NCBI GenBank assembly: GCA_029204225.1
Contig: CM055113.1
Coordinates: 13,218,906 to 13,282,905, forward strand
Length of the DNA: 64,000 bases
Origin: Diphasiastrum complanatum
Taxonomy: Eukaryota; Streptophyta; Lycopodiopsida; Lycopodiales; Lycopodiaceae
Reading direction: 5' to 3'
Below the pieces are notes generated by a model. It worked only from the letters and a program-made list of their open reading frames with translations, was not told the DNA's origin and ran no database searches. Shown here one piece after another: positions 22,691-35,029 of the stretch. The position numbers were made by a program, and so were the translations under genes. The stretch's first letter is position 1; the number at the start of each line of letters is the position of its first letter.

Positions 22691-23637
22691 TTCTTGATTA
22701 GATTTTAATTTAGATTGAATAATTGTTAGTTGGATGTTGAACAATTTGTTTTTGATTAATTAACTTGAAGAATTGAAAAATGATTTTTTGAAATAAAAGG
22801 ATGGTGAATGACTTGTTTTTTTATTGATTAGTATGTATGTTTATTTGAGAAGAAAGGGCATTGAAAAGCAAATACATGATGTATGTTAGTAATCCCAAAA
22901 TGTTATTTTTTTGAGGTTTACTTCGGTGTATAGAAAAGCTTTTCAATTACATTGTATTTTATTGAATATTTTTTAATGACTTAATATGTTTATTGTATGT
23001 GGATTCTTAAGGAACTGGATAGATTGTTAAATTATGTGATCTTCCATTTGATGTTGGCTTTGAGAAAAAAAACTATATTGATCTTAAAACAACATTAGAT
23101 AAACATTGGCATTAATTTAAAAGCAAGAATTTGTGTATGCTCATTATTTGATAAATGTTTGTAATTCTTGATTAGATTTTAATCTTGATTGAATGATTGT
23201 TAGTTGGATGTTGAATAATTTGTTTTTGATTATTGATTTGAAGAATAGAAAAATGATTTTTTGAAATAAAGGGATGGTGAATGACTTGTTTTTTATTGAT
23301 TACTACGTATGTGTTTTTGAGAAGAAAGGGCATTCAAAAGCACATACATGAGGTATGTTATTAATCCCAAAATGTTATTTTTTTGAGGTTTACTTTGGTG
23401 TACAAAAAAGCTTTGCAATTACATTGTGTTTTATTAAATGCTTTTTAATGACTTAATGTGTTTATTGTATGTGGCTTCTTAAGGAACTTGATAGATTGTG
23501 AAATTATGTGATCAATCATTTAATGTGGGTTTTGAGAAAAAAAACTATTTTGATTTTCAAACAACATTAGATAAACATTAGCATTAATTTGAAAGCAAGA
23601 AATTGTGTATTCTCATTGTTTGATAGATGTTTATAAT
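22691..23637 (+). repeat. Tandem duplication, unit 474 bp
   Basis: The segment 22691-23164 is followed directly by a similar copy at 23165-23637. Both begin TTCTTGATTAGATTTTAA and end near TGATA-ATGTTT-TAA. They look roughly 90% identical by eye. I see no coding content. Confidence 0.85.
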
Positions 23638-24699
23638 AAAAAAGAAACTTTTAGTAATTAGAACAAAGTGATAATGTAATTATATTCTTCAAAAGAGTAT
23701 GTAGTGTCTTGTTTCTAAAATATTAATGTCTCAAACAAAATCCTTTCCTTTTGCTTTTCTAGTTCAAAAAACTACATGTAACTTAAGAAGTGGTTAAAAC
23801 ATATACATTCTTAAGGATTGTTGTTTATGACCTATATGTGTGCATATAATTGTGAATGTCAATTTGTTATCAAAATTGGTTTGGTTTTAAAAATTCTCGA
23901 TACAAAATGTCAATAAATTTGTTTTTGTCCCCTTGGTCTAGTTGCTCCCAAGGATTAAATAAATCAAGACCAAAATACTTGAGGGCAAGGTCGTGCATTC
24001 CATTGATGACAAACATTCTTGATTATGGACCCATCATCATCAAGATCATGAAATTTGTGGGTTTTGTTGGATTTATTCCTCTACTCTCCTAAATTGCATG
24101 TATTGTTGTAGTTTTACGTGCATTGTCGCACAATTTGCAGAAATCCTCCATTACTGAAGACAGGCATCAAAGTAGCAACCGACTTATCGAGGAAGTCTGA
24201 ACTACCAGGACAACTATATCAAATTCATCCACTTGCGGTAACAAGTCCCAAGGCCCCACAAAAGGTTGACCACAAGGGTCCCGCAAGTCCATCACTTGCG
24301 GTCTTATGTACAAGTAGCAAGACGGACTGCAAGGGTCCCTAAAATCCATCACCTATGGTCTATTGCGACCCCTTCACAAGAGTTGTGGTGGCGGTCTTCA
24401 CGCTAGACTGCTTGTTGTAAAGCTACCTTTACAAGCTTTACTTCTAGCGCCATCGGCGCCAGCTATGTCCCCGGCACCAGCATCGCCCTTGCTGCTCCCG
24501 GCACCAACGGCGCCGGCGCCGCTCCCGGCTCCACTGTGACCAGAATCCAGCCGGCGCCAAGTTCCTATGGCTAAAAATCTTTGATCGGTTCTAGCGAAGT
24601 CCAGAGAGCTCAGATCGATGTGCAATCACCTCACACGATCTAGGCATGATTGAAGGAATCATGTGGATCGATAAAATCTAGAGAGAGAAAATGACTTTC
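23638..24699. other. Gene-free stretch with a GC-rich island
   Basis: Mostly AT-rich. A GC-rich patch at about 24440-24560 carries repeated GGCGCC and CCGGC words (three GGCGCC-like sites). Open frames over it show Gly/Ala runs only. No family is recognised. Confidence 0.4.
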
Positions 24700-25518
24700 T
24701 AGAAAGAGAAAATTCTAGAGAGAGAAAAATGTGCTTTACCAGCTTGGGTAGAGTCCTTGGTATGGGGGGGGGGGTGCCGAATCCCACCATACTATAGGGG
24801 AGTGCGGGTTGCGAATCAGGGCGAGCTCCAACCAAGTCTCAGCCTCCCTTGCTGGAATGTTGTCATGGCTCTCGCCTTGGCATGCTAGCGCCCCGGAGAC
24901 TAGGGTCGGTCACACACTTGAAATGTAACATTCTCAAATTTATCAATAAAGTGGGATTTTCCTCAAACTGACTCTGATTACCTTCTAGATTTCAGTGTTC
25001 GGTAAAAGCGCCAGTTGTAAGGCCGCTTCAAAATTTTTAAGTTGGCACATAGCTGAGGGTCGTATCCCGGGACGCCAGTGGTATGCCGTCGGGACCTTTC
25101 GGTCCGCGGCGCCAGCGGTATGCTGTCGGGATCATTTGGTCCAAGAACTGGTTGTCTCCATATCTGTCGCGGCTTGTGGTTCTGAGTGTTCCTTGCATGA
25201 ACGTGAATGGGTTTAGCTCTTGGGGAACGGGCTCTAACCTGTCGGCTGAGTTGGATGGCTTGCTTGGGTGAAAGTTACCTGTTTATGGTTGTTCAGTCTG
25301 GCGTGGCACCAAATTGGCCACCAATTGGCTTCGTGACGAAGCTTTCAGTTGGTTAAGTCTGATGTAAGTCAAACCGCTTGCTTGGAATGATTGTTACTCG
25401 TTCGTAACGAAGCTTCGAGTTGGCTTGCTTGGAGGGAAGTCACCCACATCGGGACCCCCGATCTGGCATGGCGCCAGGTTGGATCTCAATGTTGGTTTTC
25501 GGAACTTCAAGTTGGTTA
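24700..25518 (+). repeat. Left arm of a large inverted repeat
   Basis: It matches the reverse complement of 26672-27488 over about 818 bp with high identity and small indels. It includes a G run at 24766-24774 and the block CGGTAAAAGCGCCAGTTG. The right arm lies inside a miniature LTR element, so this arm is a partial inverted copy of that element's interior. Confidence 0.9.
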
Positions 25519-25563
25519 TTTCTTGTCTGAATTGTAGTATCCATATTGTATCTAATGAATCCA

Positions 25564-26035
25564 CTCTGATACCATGTTGTGAATTTGGGTTTTTGCAGTG
25601 TTGCACCTATTTTGTGAGGAAGTGTGCTACACAATGCATTACATTACAGGACGGTGCTACCAATCACATAAAGTGCAACAATCAATCACAACAACATATG
25701 CAGTGCCAAAAAACAACAGTTGAAAGAATAGAAGTGTCTTTTTTATTTTTCTTTTCTAGAGAGTGAGTCGACAATGCATAGCGACATAGCGTCCTGACGC
25801 TCTTCTTAGAATTTTTTATTCTACTTCTCCTTCAGCATAGTAGCATACGTTCTATTGATCTCTGATCTATACTTATGTCATAACAGATGGGATTAAAAGA
25901 TAGATTAACTAGTCGTTACAAAAGAGAATTATTTTAAAAACTAAGTTAACTACATTCTCTCATATTGTTCCTCTGTAGCTCTGAGCGTGACAGTGGAAAG
26001 CTTCACGCCCGATGAGCTAGAGCCCGAAAATTGGA
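25564..26035 (-). repeat. Copia PBS and LTR, reversed
   Basis: CTCTGATACCA (25564-25574) is the reverse of the TGGTATCAGAG primer site for initiator tRNA-Met. An LTR would extend from 25575 upwards (reverse ending in CAAATTCACAA). Its far edge is not defined. Confidence 0.5.
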
Positions 26036-26480
26036 CTTACCCGATGATTCGTTCTGCTTGACATCCCGTCCTTAGTACTTGTGTAGAAGTCAATAATTCG
26101 ATGTCAAGCCCACTGATTTGTCGGCCGTTCGGAGGAAGCCAGAGAAGGGTTGCATGAGTTCACCATCTCTAATAGCCATTTGTTGTAGCAAGTTCTTGAA
26201 CTAGTTGATGTGATTCTGTAGTGAATCACCATTTCACATCTTGAGAGAGAAGAATCTTCTTTTGAGGTGTAGCTTGGAAGCTATGTCTCACACATTGTGT
26301 GGGCTCAGGATGTCCCAGACTTCCTTTGAGGTATGAGCTTTGGACACATGGCTTATTTATGTGTCTGAGATGTTGAGGATGATCAACATGAAGGCCTTGC
26401 CATCCTTCAGCTTCTATCGAGAGATTGCAGCATCATTTGGGTCAAGCTTTGCCTCTTCACCTATCAAAACATCATTCAAA
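26036..26480 (-). pseudogene. Copia gag fragment
   Basis: On the minus strand, broken frames read EEAKLDPNDAAISR, LKDGKAFMLIILNISD, HTSKEVWDILSPHN and NQFKNLLQQMAIRDGE. These match the UBN2-type gag of plant copia elements. At least four stops interrupt it. Confidence 0.6.
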
Positions 26481-26553
26481 TTTGAAGTAGATCATTGTTG
26501 CTGCAGTTATTGTTAGTATACAATGATAGTTGTGAAGCAAGAGCATGGAGCAG

Positions 26554-27971
26554 TGTAGCGCAAGCATCCCAAAGGGAGCCGGGAACCACGACTTAGCTTT
26601 CCAGCCTTCAACTCTTGCCATCCAAACCCACTTGACATACAAGCAGCCAACTCGCCAACAACGATCAGACTTAACCAACTTGAAGTTCCGCAAACCAACA
26701 TTGAGATCCAACCTGGCGCCATGCCAGATCGGGGGTCCCGATGTGGGTGACTTCCCTCCAAGCAAGCCAACTCGAAGCTTCGTTACGAACAACTAACATT
26801 CATTCCAAGCAAGCGGTTTGACTTACATCAGACTTAACCAACTGAAAGCTTCGTCATGAGCACTGGAAGCCAATTTGGTGCCACGCCAGACTGGACAGCC
26901 ATAAACAGGTAACTTCCACCCAAGCAAGCCATCCAACTCAGCCGACAGGTTAGAGCCCATTCCCCAAGAGCTAAACTCATTCACGTTCATGCAAGGAACA
27001 CTCAGAACCACAAGCCGCGATAGATATGGAGACAACCAGTTCTTGGACCAAATGGTCCCGACAGCATACCGCTGGCGCCACGGACCGAATGGTCCCGACG
27101 GCATACCGCTGGCGTCCCGGGATACAACCCTCAGCTATGTGCCAACTTAAAAATTTTGAAGCGGCCTTACAACTGGCGCTTTTACCGAACACTGAAACCC
27201 AGAAGGTAATCAGAGTCAGTTTGAGGAAAATCCCACTTTATTGATAAATCTGAGAAGGTTACATTTCAAGTGTGTGACCGACCCTAGTCTCCGGGGCGCT
27301 AGCATGCCAAGGCGAGAGCCATGACAACATTCTAGCAAGGGAGGCTGAGACTTGGTTGGAGCTCACCCTGAGTCGCAAACCGCACTCCCCTATAGTATTG
27401 GTGGGATTCGCCCCCCCCCCCCCCATACCAAGGACTCTGCCCAAGCTGGTAAAGCACATTTTTCTCTCTCTAGAATTTTCTCTTTCTACTCGCACCGTCA
27501 GCTAACCACCCGTGCTTTACACCCGAATTCGAGCAGTATCTCTGTATCAATGGTTGACCCGTACAGTTCGAATCTGTCGCCCCGCACCCCACAAGGTACA
27601 GACCGCAACACTTTGCCTCATCCTTCCTATGTGTAGACAGCGCCAGGCCCGAACCGTGAGAACTAATCATGGTTACACCTCGAGGGCAGCAATTTGACTC
27701 ATCAAGTCTCCCGTTCTGTCCACCACCCCGACCGTGGACGCACCCGTGCTTACACTATGGGCAGCACCTTGCACAACAGTTGTCTTGATGAACCCCAAAC
27801 CGTGGCCATTTCCGTGAGATCCGCATAGCTGACCGGCCAGTCGGCTCTGATACCACATGTAGCGCAGGCATCCCAAAGGGAGCCAGGAACCATGACTTAG
27901 CTTCCCAGCCTTCAACTCTTGCCATCCAAACCCACTTGACATACAAGCAGCCAACTCGCCAACAACGATCT
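26554..27971 (-). mobile_element. Miniature LTR element (TRIM/LARD-like)
   Basis: Two direct repeats of about 113 bp (26554-26667 and 27858-27971) bound a 1.2-kb interior. Next to the right repeat stands a reversed initiator tRNA-Met primer site (27845-27855), so the element reads on the minus strand. The left repeat starts TG and ends CA in that orientation. No gag or pol is recognised in the interior, which carries the right arm of the inverted repeat. I could not find a convincing purine tract or target duplication. Similar GAGCA/GAGCT words flank it. Confidence 0.6.
26672..27488 (-). repeat. Right arm of the large inverted repeat
   Basis: Reverse complement of 24700-25518. The spacer between arms is about 1.15 kb. 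A C run at 27412-27424 pairs with the G run of the left arm. Confidence 0.9.
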
Positions 27972-28058
27972 GAGCTTATCTGAGATGACATTCGAGAGGG
28001 TAGTCAATCTCGTTGTAGACAAAAGATTGATGAGAGATGAAGGAGAAACACCACCTAC

Positions 28059-28490
28059 ATGCAAAACGACAATGAGATAATGATTCTTGACTCAGGAGCT
28101 ACATCTCACACAACCTATAACAACAATGTCTCAATCAACTACAGAACACTCGACAATACAGGAATGGTAATACTAGGTGATGAGAGCATATACAATGTCA
28201 AAGGCATTGGAACTCTACAGTTTTGTACACTATTGAGACATGCAGAACTTCAAGGAGCACTCTATGTATCCACATTAAGAAGAGCTCTACTCTCTATGTC
28301 GAGGATACCAGATCAAGGAAACATATGCCGAATGGTTGAGCACAGATCTAATAAGCTGCTGACTATCGAGTCAAGACAATATAGTCTATACCATGCCAAA
28401 ATCATCATCAGCTATAGCATACTGAATGCATCTGAAATTGAAAATCATCTCTGGCATAGACGAATGTATCATCCTCGAATTTAACATCTC
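28059..28490 (+). pseudogene. Copia protease and pre-integrase fragment
   Basis: The frame starts MQNDNEIMILDSGATSHTTY. It carries the copia retropepsin active site, then VILGDESIYNVKGIGTL, ELQGALYVSTLRRALLSMSR and the start of the pre-integrase finger (HLWHRRMYHPRI). It stops at the junction with a minus-strand copia piece. Confidence 0.8.
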
Positions 28491-29150
28491 GAACAACTTT
28501 TATTCTGTCAGTTTCGGGTACATAGACACAATAATATGACGAATGTAACTCGAATCCGACCAGAAAACCTTGTTCGATCTTTTCATTGAGTTTCTTTCTC
28601 AGCTTGTCTGATATGTGCATATACACTGCGCATCTGAATGTCTGAACATGTGCTAGATTTGGCTTCGACTTTGACCATATCTCACGAGGAGTTTTATTCG
28701 GTATTCAAGATTTCTGAATACGATTCTGAAGATTATTCGATGTAGGACTGCTTCTGCCCACACTATTTTGGTACTTTCGCATGAGCCATCATACACCTTG
28801 TAGCTTCCATAAGTGTATGATTCCTTCGTTCAGCTATTCCATTGTGTATGATGTAGTCTTCGTATGCATAATACATTGATCAGTACAGTAAGCCTTGAAT
28901 TCATTGAAAATGTATTCACCTCCATAATATGTGCGAATCTGCTTCAACTTATTGTCTGTCTGTTTCTTAGCCCACTTCGTATACTCAACGAATTTCTCGA
29001 AAGCTTCAGAAATTTTACAAATAAAGTATACTACAACAAACTTGCTGAAGTCATCAATAAACGTTATGAAATACTTTGCATCATCCAACGACAATACTCT
29101 GAATGGTCCACATACATCTAAATGCACAATTTTCGAATACATCTACTGAA
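28491..29150 (-). pseudogene. Copia integrase fragment, opposite strand
   Basis: On the minus strand: IVHLDVCGPFRVLSLDDAKY and FITFIDDFSKFVVVYF (integrase core, Asp residues kept), then broken frames over the Glu region near 28800-28870, and the C-terminal part KKLNEKIEQGFLVGFE to IKVVRDVKFEDDT. It meets the plus-strand protease fragment head to head at about 28490. Confidence 0.75.
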
Positions 29151-29522
29151 GCGAAACGTCACAAATCCGAGCCTTAATGCTGCTCCCTGATCGTCGATCA
29201 ATACGCCATAGTTATATGGAATAGAAATTGTTGCAACCTGTCTGTAGCTCGCTCTGTTGTCCTTTAGCCACATGGATGATGGATAGGAAGAATGATTTTT
29301 GACTTCTAGAAAACTAGATTTCTGGCAGTTGACAGAAGATAGAATAGCGTTGATAAATTTCAGAAAATTCAGCGACTGTTGCAGCAAGCAAGTTTTAATT
29401 GGATGTAGTAGAGGTAGCTCCGTGCCTTTGAAGCAGAGATCTTTCGCTTGTATGTCCTGATTGTGGGGCTGAGTGCGGTAGAACTGTAGATCTACTGGAC
29501 AGCACTTGATTTATTTTGCACT
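29151..29522. other. Short stretch without a recognised gene
   Basis: A minus-strand open frame (29387-29118) shows no family features. The frame of the acyltransferase fragment reads back only to a TAG near 29490. Confidence 0.4.
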
Positions 29523-30590
29523 ATGGCTTTACAGCTGGTTCCAAAAAAACCTTTCATGTCTGAAGAGATGATGATTGCAACATTTCAATGCGGCGTAGCT
29601 TTTTACATGCAGTGGGAGATATTCTCAGAATTCGTAGAGGCGTGGGCAAGGGCATGCAATAGCAAAGACGTCCACACGACGCCTCTCATAGTCCCTCGCC
29701 TCGACACCGCCGCCCTGCTGCGGCCTAGAAATCTTCCAACAATAAGTGTACCCATCGATGCACTAGTGCATCTATGTGGAGATCAGCATACTGATAAAAA
29801 GGTAGGTGAGAAAGAAGCGAGCTCCAACGGTCAGGAGGTTGCCATCACCACCGCTGCTGGGTTTTTGCGGATGGGGGACGCAAGCGTTGCTGAGGCAGTT
29901 CACGAGGTAGAAACGGGGCCTTATTCGTATGGTCACCCCAGCTCATTCGAGGCGGTGGCAGGGCTGTTATGGGTTGCAATCACCCGCGCCAGAGATCTCC
30001 CTCCAGATTCCTACACCCGCTTTGCATTGCCAGTGAATATGCGTCGAAGGTGGTGCCCTCCACTTCCGCCACTCTTCTTTGGCAACGCCTCGTTACCTGC
30101 CATGGCCGTAGCTCGAAGTGGTGACCTGCTGGAGCGGCACTTCTCCTACGCAGCAAGGCTGGTGCATGAGAGCATTGTTGCTATTGATTCTGAGTATGGT
30201 CAAGCAGCAGTGGATTGGCTGGAGACGCAGCTTCAACAGCATGGCAAGGTAAGCTTAGGCGGTTTGATGATGAATGATGGAGATTTACATGCAAGTGTGA
30301 TGACGGGCTACTCCCTTTATGAGCTCGACTTCGGATGGGGGCGACCTATTCACGTTTCCCTTTGCATTCATCTCTCTATTCCCTTCGGCACTGTTGATCT
30401 CAGCGGTAGCATTGTGGTGATCTCTACCCCAAGTGGCGCTCATGCTAGAGAATTTTTTTTTTTTGAAAATGAAGCACATGAACAAGCTTATAAGAGATGC
30501 TTTTATCTCTCATTATTTAGAGGGAGAGGAGCAAGTGGTACACCAAAAAATTTCCCCTCCAAAGTCCAAGGTATGAATATGAGGTGGTAA
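29523..30590 (+). pseudogene. BAHD acyltransferase, C-terminal two thirds
   Basis: BAHD enzymes move acyl groups from acyl-CoA to alcohols or amines in plant secondary metabolism. This 355-residue frame carries the DFGWG box at residues 269-273, SSFEAVAGLLWVAITRARDL near 140-160 and LPPLFFGNAS near 181-190. Full members have about 430-460 residues. The first 120-130 are missing, with only copia debris upstream. The place of the catalytic HXXXD motif is occupied by YMQWE at residues 28-32 (after QCGVAF), so both His and Asp are lost. The frame after DFGWG stays alignable (VVISTPSGAHAREF), with a T run inside. Probably a pseudogene fragment. A missing upstream exon is the alternative. Confidence 0.8.
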
Positions 30591-32176
30591 TCTTAAGGAA
30601 GATCTACCATACTTCTCCTCCAAGAGTACAAGTATGAGTTGTTAATGATAAAGAGGATAGAGGAGGTGTAATGATAAGAAGTATGTGACTAGTGTGCTCC
30701 ACTTATATTACAAAAAGAGATAGGGACGAGTGGAGCGCACCAAGCTTATTAATCTTAACTCAGCCCTCAATTGTTTGCTCACATATTGGCAAGAGTGTAG
30801 ATGCTTTGGATGAACTCTAATAGCTTGTTTTCTTGCAATAGATTATTTATATCCTCATATGATTACTATGATCTCCCTTTAAAACAAGTGTTTTTTGGTA
30901 AGCACTTGTCCATGATTGGGTGATAGACAATTACTAGATCTCTAAAATTTAAATTTGAGGAATTCAATTAGTTGTGTTTTATGATATAATATTGCTGATC
31001 CTACAAAGGCTTAGATTTGTCAATGGCTCCAATAATTGTTGAGAAATAAGGTTTGTTGTGATGACTACATGTTTCTCAAAGACATAAGATATGCAATGTC
31101 ACTAGATTATAATCATATACAATATTAAGTTTTTTTTCTTATAATGATCTAGTGTTAAGCGATAGGATAATGAGGTGTGTTTGTGTGCATTTATGCCATA
31201 ATAAAAGTATGTAAACTCCATTCACGTTAATGATTTTTTTGATGTACATACTTTAAGGCTTTTTGACTAAATAAAACCATTCTTTGAAAAGTTTATGAAA
31301 TTAGATGTTGATTGGTCTATTGTTAGGCATTAGGCTCAATATACTCTTCTTGCTATTGTTGTTTTAATTGGAAATTGTTTTCTTGTGGTTTTTTACGTAT
31401 AGATTGGCCAATTTGAAATTCATTCATCTTTCAATGTATTCAACTCCATGTGGTTCTTAAGGGGTTTTACCTTACCATATTCATGATTTGGAATTTGTAC
31501 TTATATAATGTCTTTTGCATCAAACACATCTAATTTTTAATGTTTTTAATATCAAAAGATAATGCTTGTCTTTTGGTAATCCATGAAGACAAATTGAGAT
31601 GTTTTAATATGTCAACATAGTTCATCTTTTGTTTGATGATATGATAGAGATTATTCTATAGCTTTGGGTCTAGTTCTTCTTCTAACTGTGGATTCTAAAT
31701 GGTAGTGTACAACATCATTGGTCACAAATATTGGAAGCAACATTGTGCAGTGCTTCTGGCTTTATACCATGTAAGCTTGCATATTGGAGTTATGTATATT
31801 TAATTTGCACTCATGTAATGTTTGCATCGATAAATTATGTGATTTTATTCTCAAATTTTATATCATAAGCTGCTACATTGTCCATATGGAACATTCCCAG
31901 ATCATGTTGACTTCCACAATTATGGGGTTTGTCATTCTTGAAAAGTTAACAACAAATTTTGCAAGGTTTCACATGGAAAAAGAATCAATTGCCCCCTACT
32001 TATTTGAAATGCTCAAAATTCTGTCACGCAATTTTATGTGATAAATTTCAACATTTTTAAGTTAAGGGGAATATATTATACAAAACATTTTATGCTACCA
32101 CTCACTTCGCCCTCTCAAGATTAGATCAAAAGCTCAAAACTTTATTCGTTGATCAATTACTTAGCCTCTTGTACTT
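30591..32176. other. Gene-free stretch
   Basis: AT-rich. A 3-part AGTGGTACACC / AGTGTGCTCCACT / AGTGGAGCGCACC pattern lies at 30532-30741. It is palindrome-like and might be the edges of a small insertion. Nothing coding is recognised. Confidence 0.4.
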
Positions 32177-32637
32177 GGCTCTGATACCATGTTGAATTCT
32201 CTGATTTTTGGACCTTAAATGGATCTACAATCGATCCACATGAGGTGTTGGATGCTAGTTGGATAGATCAATCACAAATCCAATGTCTAGATCTTGATCT
32301 AGATAAAAAATTAGCACCTAACTAGCAAGAACAACATGTAAATTGATCAAACTAATCAAAGAGCAGCCTCACACGTGTGAAAATCTATTATTGTATGGAT
32401 AGTGAACAGAGAGTGAAGTTCATTAACTATGGAAAGCATTCAATTCAAAAAAATTACCACACAAATAGTGAAAATGACAAGGATTTGCCTCAAAATCAAG
32501 ATTTCTAGTAATCAAATTTCATATTTACAATGATGATCTATATATAGATCAAGTACATTTCGACCTGATATGCTAACTCAATAGGCCTGGCACGTGTGGA
32601 GAATGCCACATCACTTCAAATCTACCAATCAATGAGA
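32177..32637 (-). repeat. Copia PBS and 5' LTR, reversed
   Basis: GGCTCTGATACCA (32177-32189) is the reversed initiator tRNA-Met primer site. The LTR spans from 32191 to about 32637. Its reverse complement starts TGTCTCATTGATTGG and ends near TTCAAC. No gag follows. The next copia LTR begins 4-5 bp away. Confidence 0.6.
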
Positions 32638-32641
32638 CAAG

Positions 32642-33385
32642 TGTCGCAAACGATTTTGTTTCTTTGAATTTTCTTTTGTGCGGAAGCTCACAGGAACATA
32701 GACACGCGACTACACATCACAGAACAGATTCCATTCTAGCAATCAAGATAGCGGAAGACAAGGATATGCACAAAAATAGAGCAATCAATTATCGGTTTAA
32801 TTTTTAAGAGCGAGATGGTTAGTGTCTTGCTCGTTGGCGGCCTGACACTCTGCTCTTTCGCTGTGTTCTACTTGTTGGCAGACTTTCCTACACAATTGTC
32901 TCGTTTGTGCTCTTTTTCTTTTCTGCTCTACTCTCTATGTCTCATTGTATCTCTCTGTATCTATTATGATCGAGAAGAATAGTTTTGTGTCTCCACTACG
33001 TGGAGTTTACAAGATAGCCAAACCGAGAATACAAGAGTAGTTAACACTAATCAACTAATCAGTTACTCTCCGTTGTTGCCACCAGTTTCAACTGGGCGTG
33101 AAGTTTAAGACTCCAAGCCCGTTGAGCTGCCAGCTGGCAGTGTGAAAGATTCCTTTTCTGTTCATCTCGTTTCTTTTGTTTCTTTTCATTTTGCGTCGCT
33201 TTGTGATTTTTGCGGTCCTGGAGGCATGTTTGATTTTCACGAATCATTCGTCACTCGTTCGTCCTGGACATGTTGACTTTCGCGAATTGTTTAATCTTCG
33301 CAAATTGTTCAACTTTTGAGTCAAGGCACGTTGACTTTTGCGTCATGGCAAAGTTGCAGGAGTTCACCATTTCTGACACTCCTTC
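32642..33385 (-). repeat. 3' LTR of the 32.6-37.5 kb copia
   Basis: On the minus strand it starts TGTCAGAAATGG right after the purine tract AAGAAGGAG and ends TTGCGACA. Its last 145 bp match 37343-37490. Confidence 0.8.
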
Positions 33386-33394
33386 TTGAACCTT

Positions 33395-34900
33395 GCAGCT
33401 TTGCATGTTTAGTTTAATTGTCTTTCTTTGTTTTTTGAAGAGTGGCTTGTCGAGCGGCTTTGTGAGTAGATCTGCAATCATGTCTTCAGATTTTATGTAC
33501 TGGACCTGGAGCTCTCCTTTCAAGATTAAATCTCGAATGTGATGGTACTTCAAAGGTATGTGTTTTGCCTTTGAATGGAAGACAGGATCCTGGGACAAAT
33601 AAATGGCACTCTGAGAGTCCATCATCATCGTGCGTATTCAGCTTCACAAGAAGATTGAGCTACCAAGGTTTGCTTTTTGCATATCCAGTTGATTGCAGTT
33701 CCGCACGCTATGGTACATCCTCCAGTTATGGACTTGCTGTCATCTTTGCAGCTCATCCAGCTTGCATCACGGTAGTCATGCAGCTCAAATGATTTTCATT
33801 CATTTTCAGCTCTGTAGATTAATCCCATATTTTGGGTACCCTTCAGATACCATAGGATTTGTTTTGTCATTTGCCAATGTGCCATGCCAGGATTGGAAGA
33901 GAATTGGCTTAAGGCGTAAACAGACAAAGCTAGATCGGGTCTGGTACAAATTGTAAGGTATATCAAACTAACGATTAGGTTTTGGTAGGGTATATCTGCC
34001 ATCTTCTGTTCTTCCTCTTCTGTTTTTGGGCAATCTTACTTCGTCAGCTTGGCACTAGCTATCATTGGTGTGGCCTTTTCTTTGCAGTCCATCATGTGAT
34101 ACTGCTTGAGCACCTTTTTGGCATATTGAGACTGACTCAAGTGCATTTTGCCCTTTGTTCGATCTCTTCTGATCTCCAGCCAGAGGCATTTCATTGTTTT
34201 TCCTAGATTTGTGATTTCATAACTTTTAGAAATTTGACTCTTCGTGTCTTTGTTCATCATCAAGGAATTTCCTATCATTAGATAATCGTCCACGAAAATA
34301 GTCAGTTTCACAAAATCTTTTCCTACTCTTTTTATGTAGACATTACAGTCCGGTTGTATAGGATTGAAGTCTAGAGAATTCAGAAGACCATCGAGCTTCT
34401 TATACCAAGCCCGTGAAGCCTGTTTTAGACCATAGATGCATCTCTACCACCAATAGACATATTGTCAATTGTCAGGGTCTTCAAGTCCTTTAGACTGCTT
34501 CATGAAGATTTCCTCCTCTAGATCTTTGTGGAGAAAGGCTGTTTTCACATCAATCTGGTGAATTTCCAAATTGTGTTGTGTGGCGTATGCAAGGAGTAGT
34601 TGTATGCTTGTCATCTTGACCATCGACGAATATGTGTCGAAATAATCAACACCATATCTCTGTGTGTAGTCCTTTGCGACAAGCTTTGCCTTGTAGCAGC
34701 CAATGGTGCCATCTGATTTCATTTTCTTCTTGTACACCCACTTGCAGTCCACTATCTTTCTGTTTTCTAGCAAAGGCTCTAATGTCTATGCCTCATTTCA
34801 CCTCATCGACTCGATCTCCACTGACATTGCCTACTTCCAAAATTCTCCCTCTGGACTCTAGACAGCTTCTTGATATGTTGTTGGCTCTTCAATGAAGCTG
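33395..34900 (-). pseudogene. Copia RT and RNase H
   Basis: On the minus strand: RT start IVDCKWVYKKKMKSDGTIG (34750), EIHQIDVKTAFLHKDLEEEI (34570), the YVDD box as TIFVDDYLMIG (34300), LVSLIYLTICTRPDLALSVY (33975), and the RNase H end MMMDSQSAIYLSQD to IKSEDMIADLLTKPLDKPLF (33628-33420). There are frame breaks near 34440, 34010 and 33700. Confidence 0.85.
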
Positions 34901-35029
34901 CAATACTCAAATTGCATGTCTTCACTCCACTGAAGATTGTCAGTGTAACGGTCTGGAGGTATTCTTTGTCTTGTTGACTTTCTGGGTTCGTTTCGTCACT
35001 GCTCGAACGTTTTTTGTTCATGGGATTGA

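Noticed and set aside
25564-25574. tRNA-like sequence at several TGGTATCAGAG sites
   Set aside because: These are retroelement primer sites complementary to a tRNA 3' end. No tRNA gene surrounds them.
24995-27192. Matching short ORFs in the two arms of the inverted repeat
   Set aside because: The same DNA is repeated in inverse. No domain is seen, and identity is no higher in the frame than outside it.
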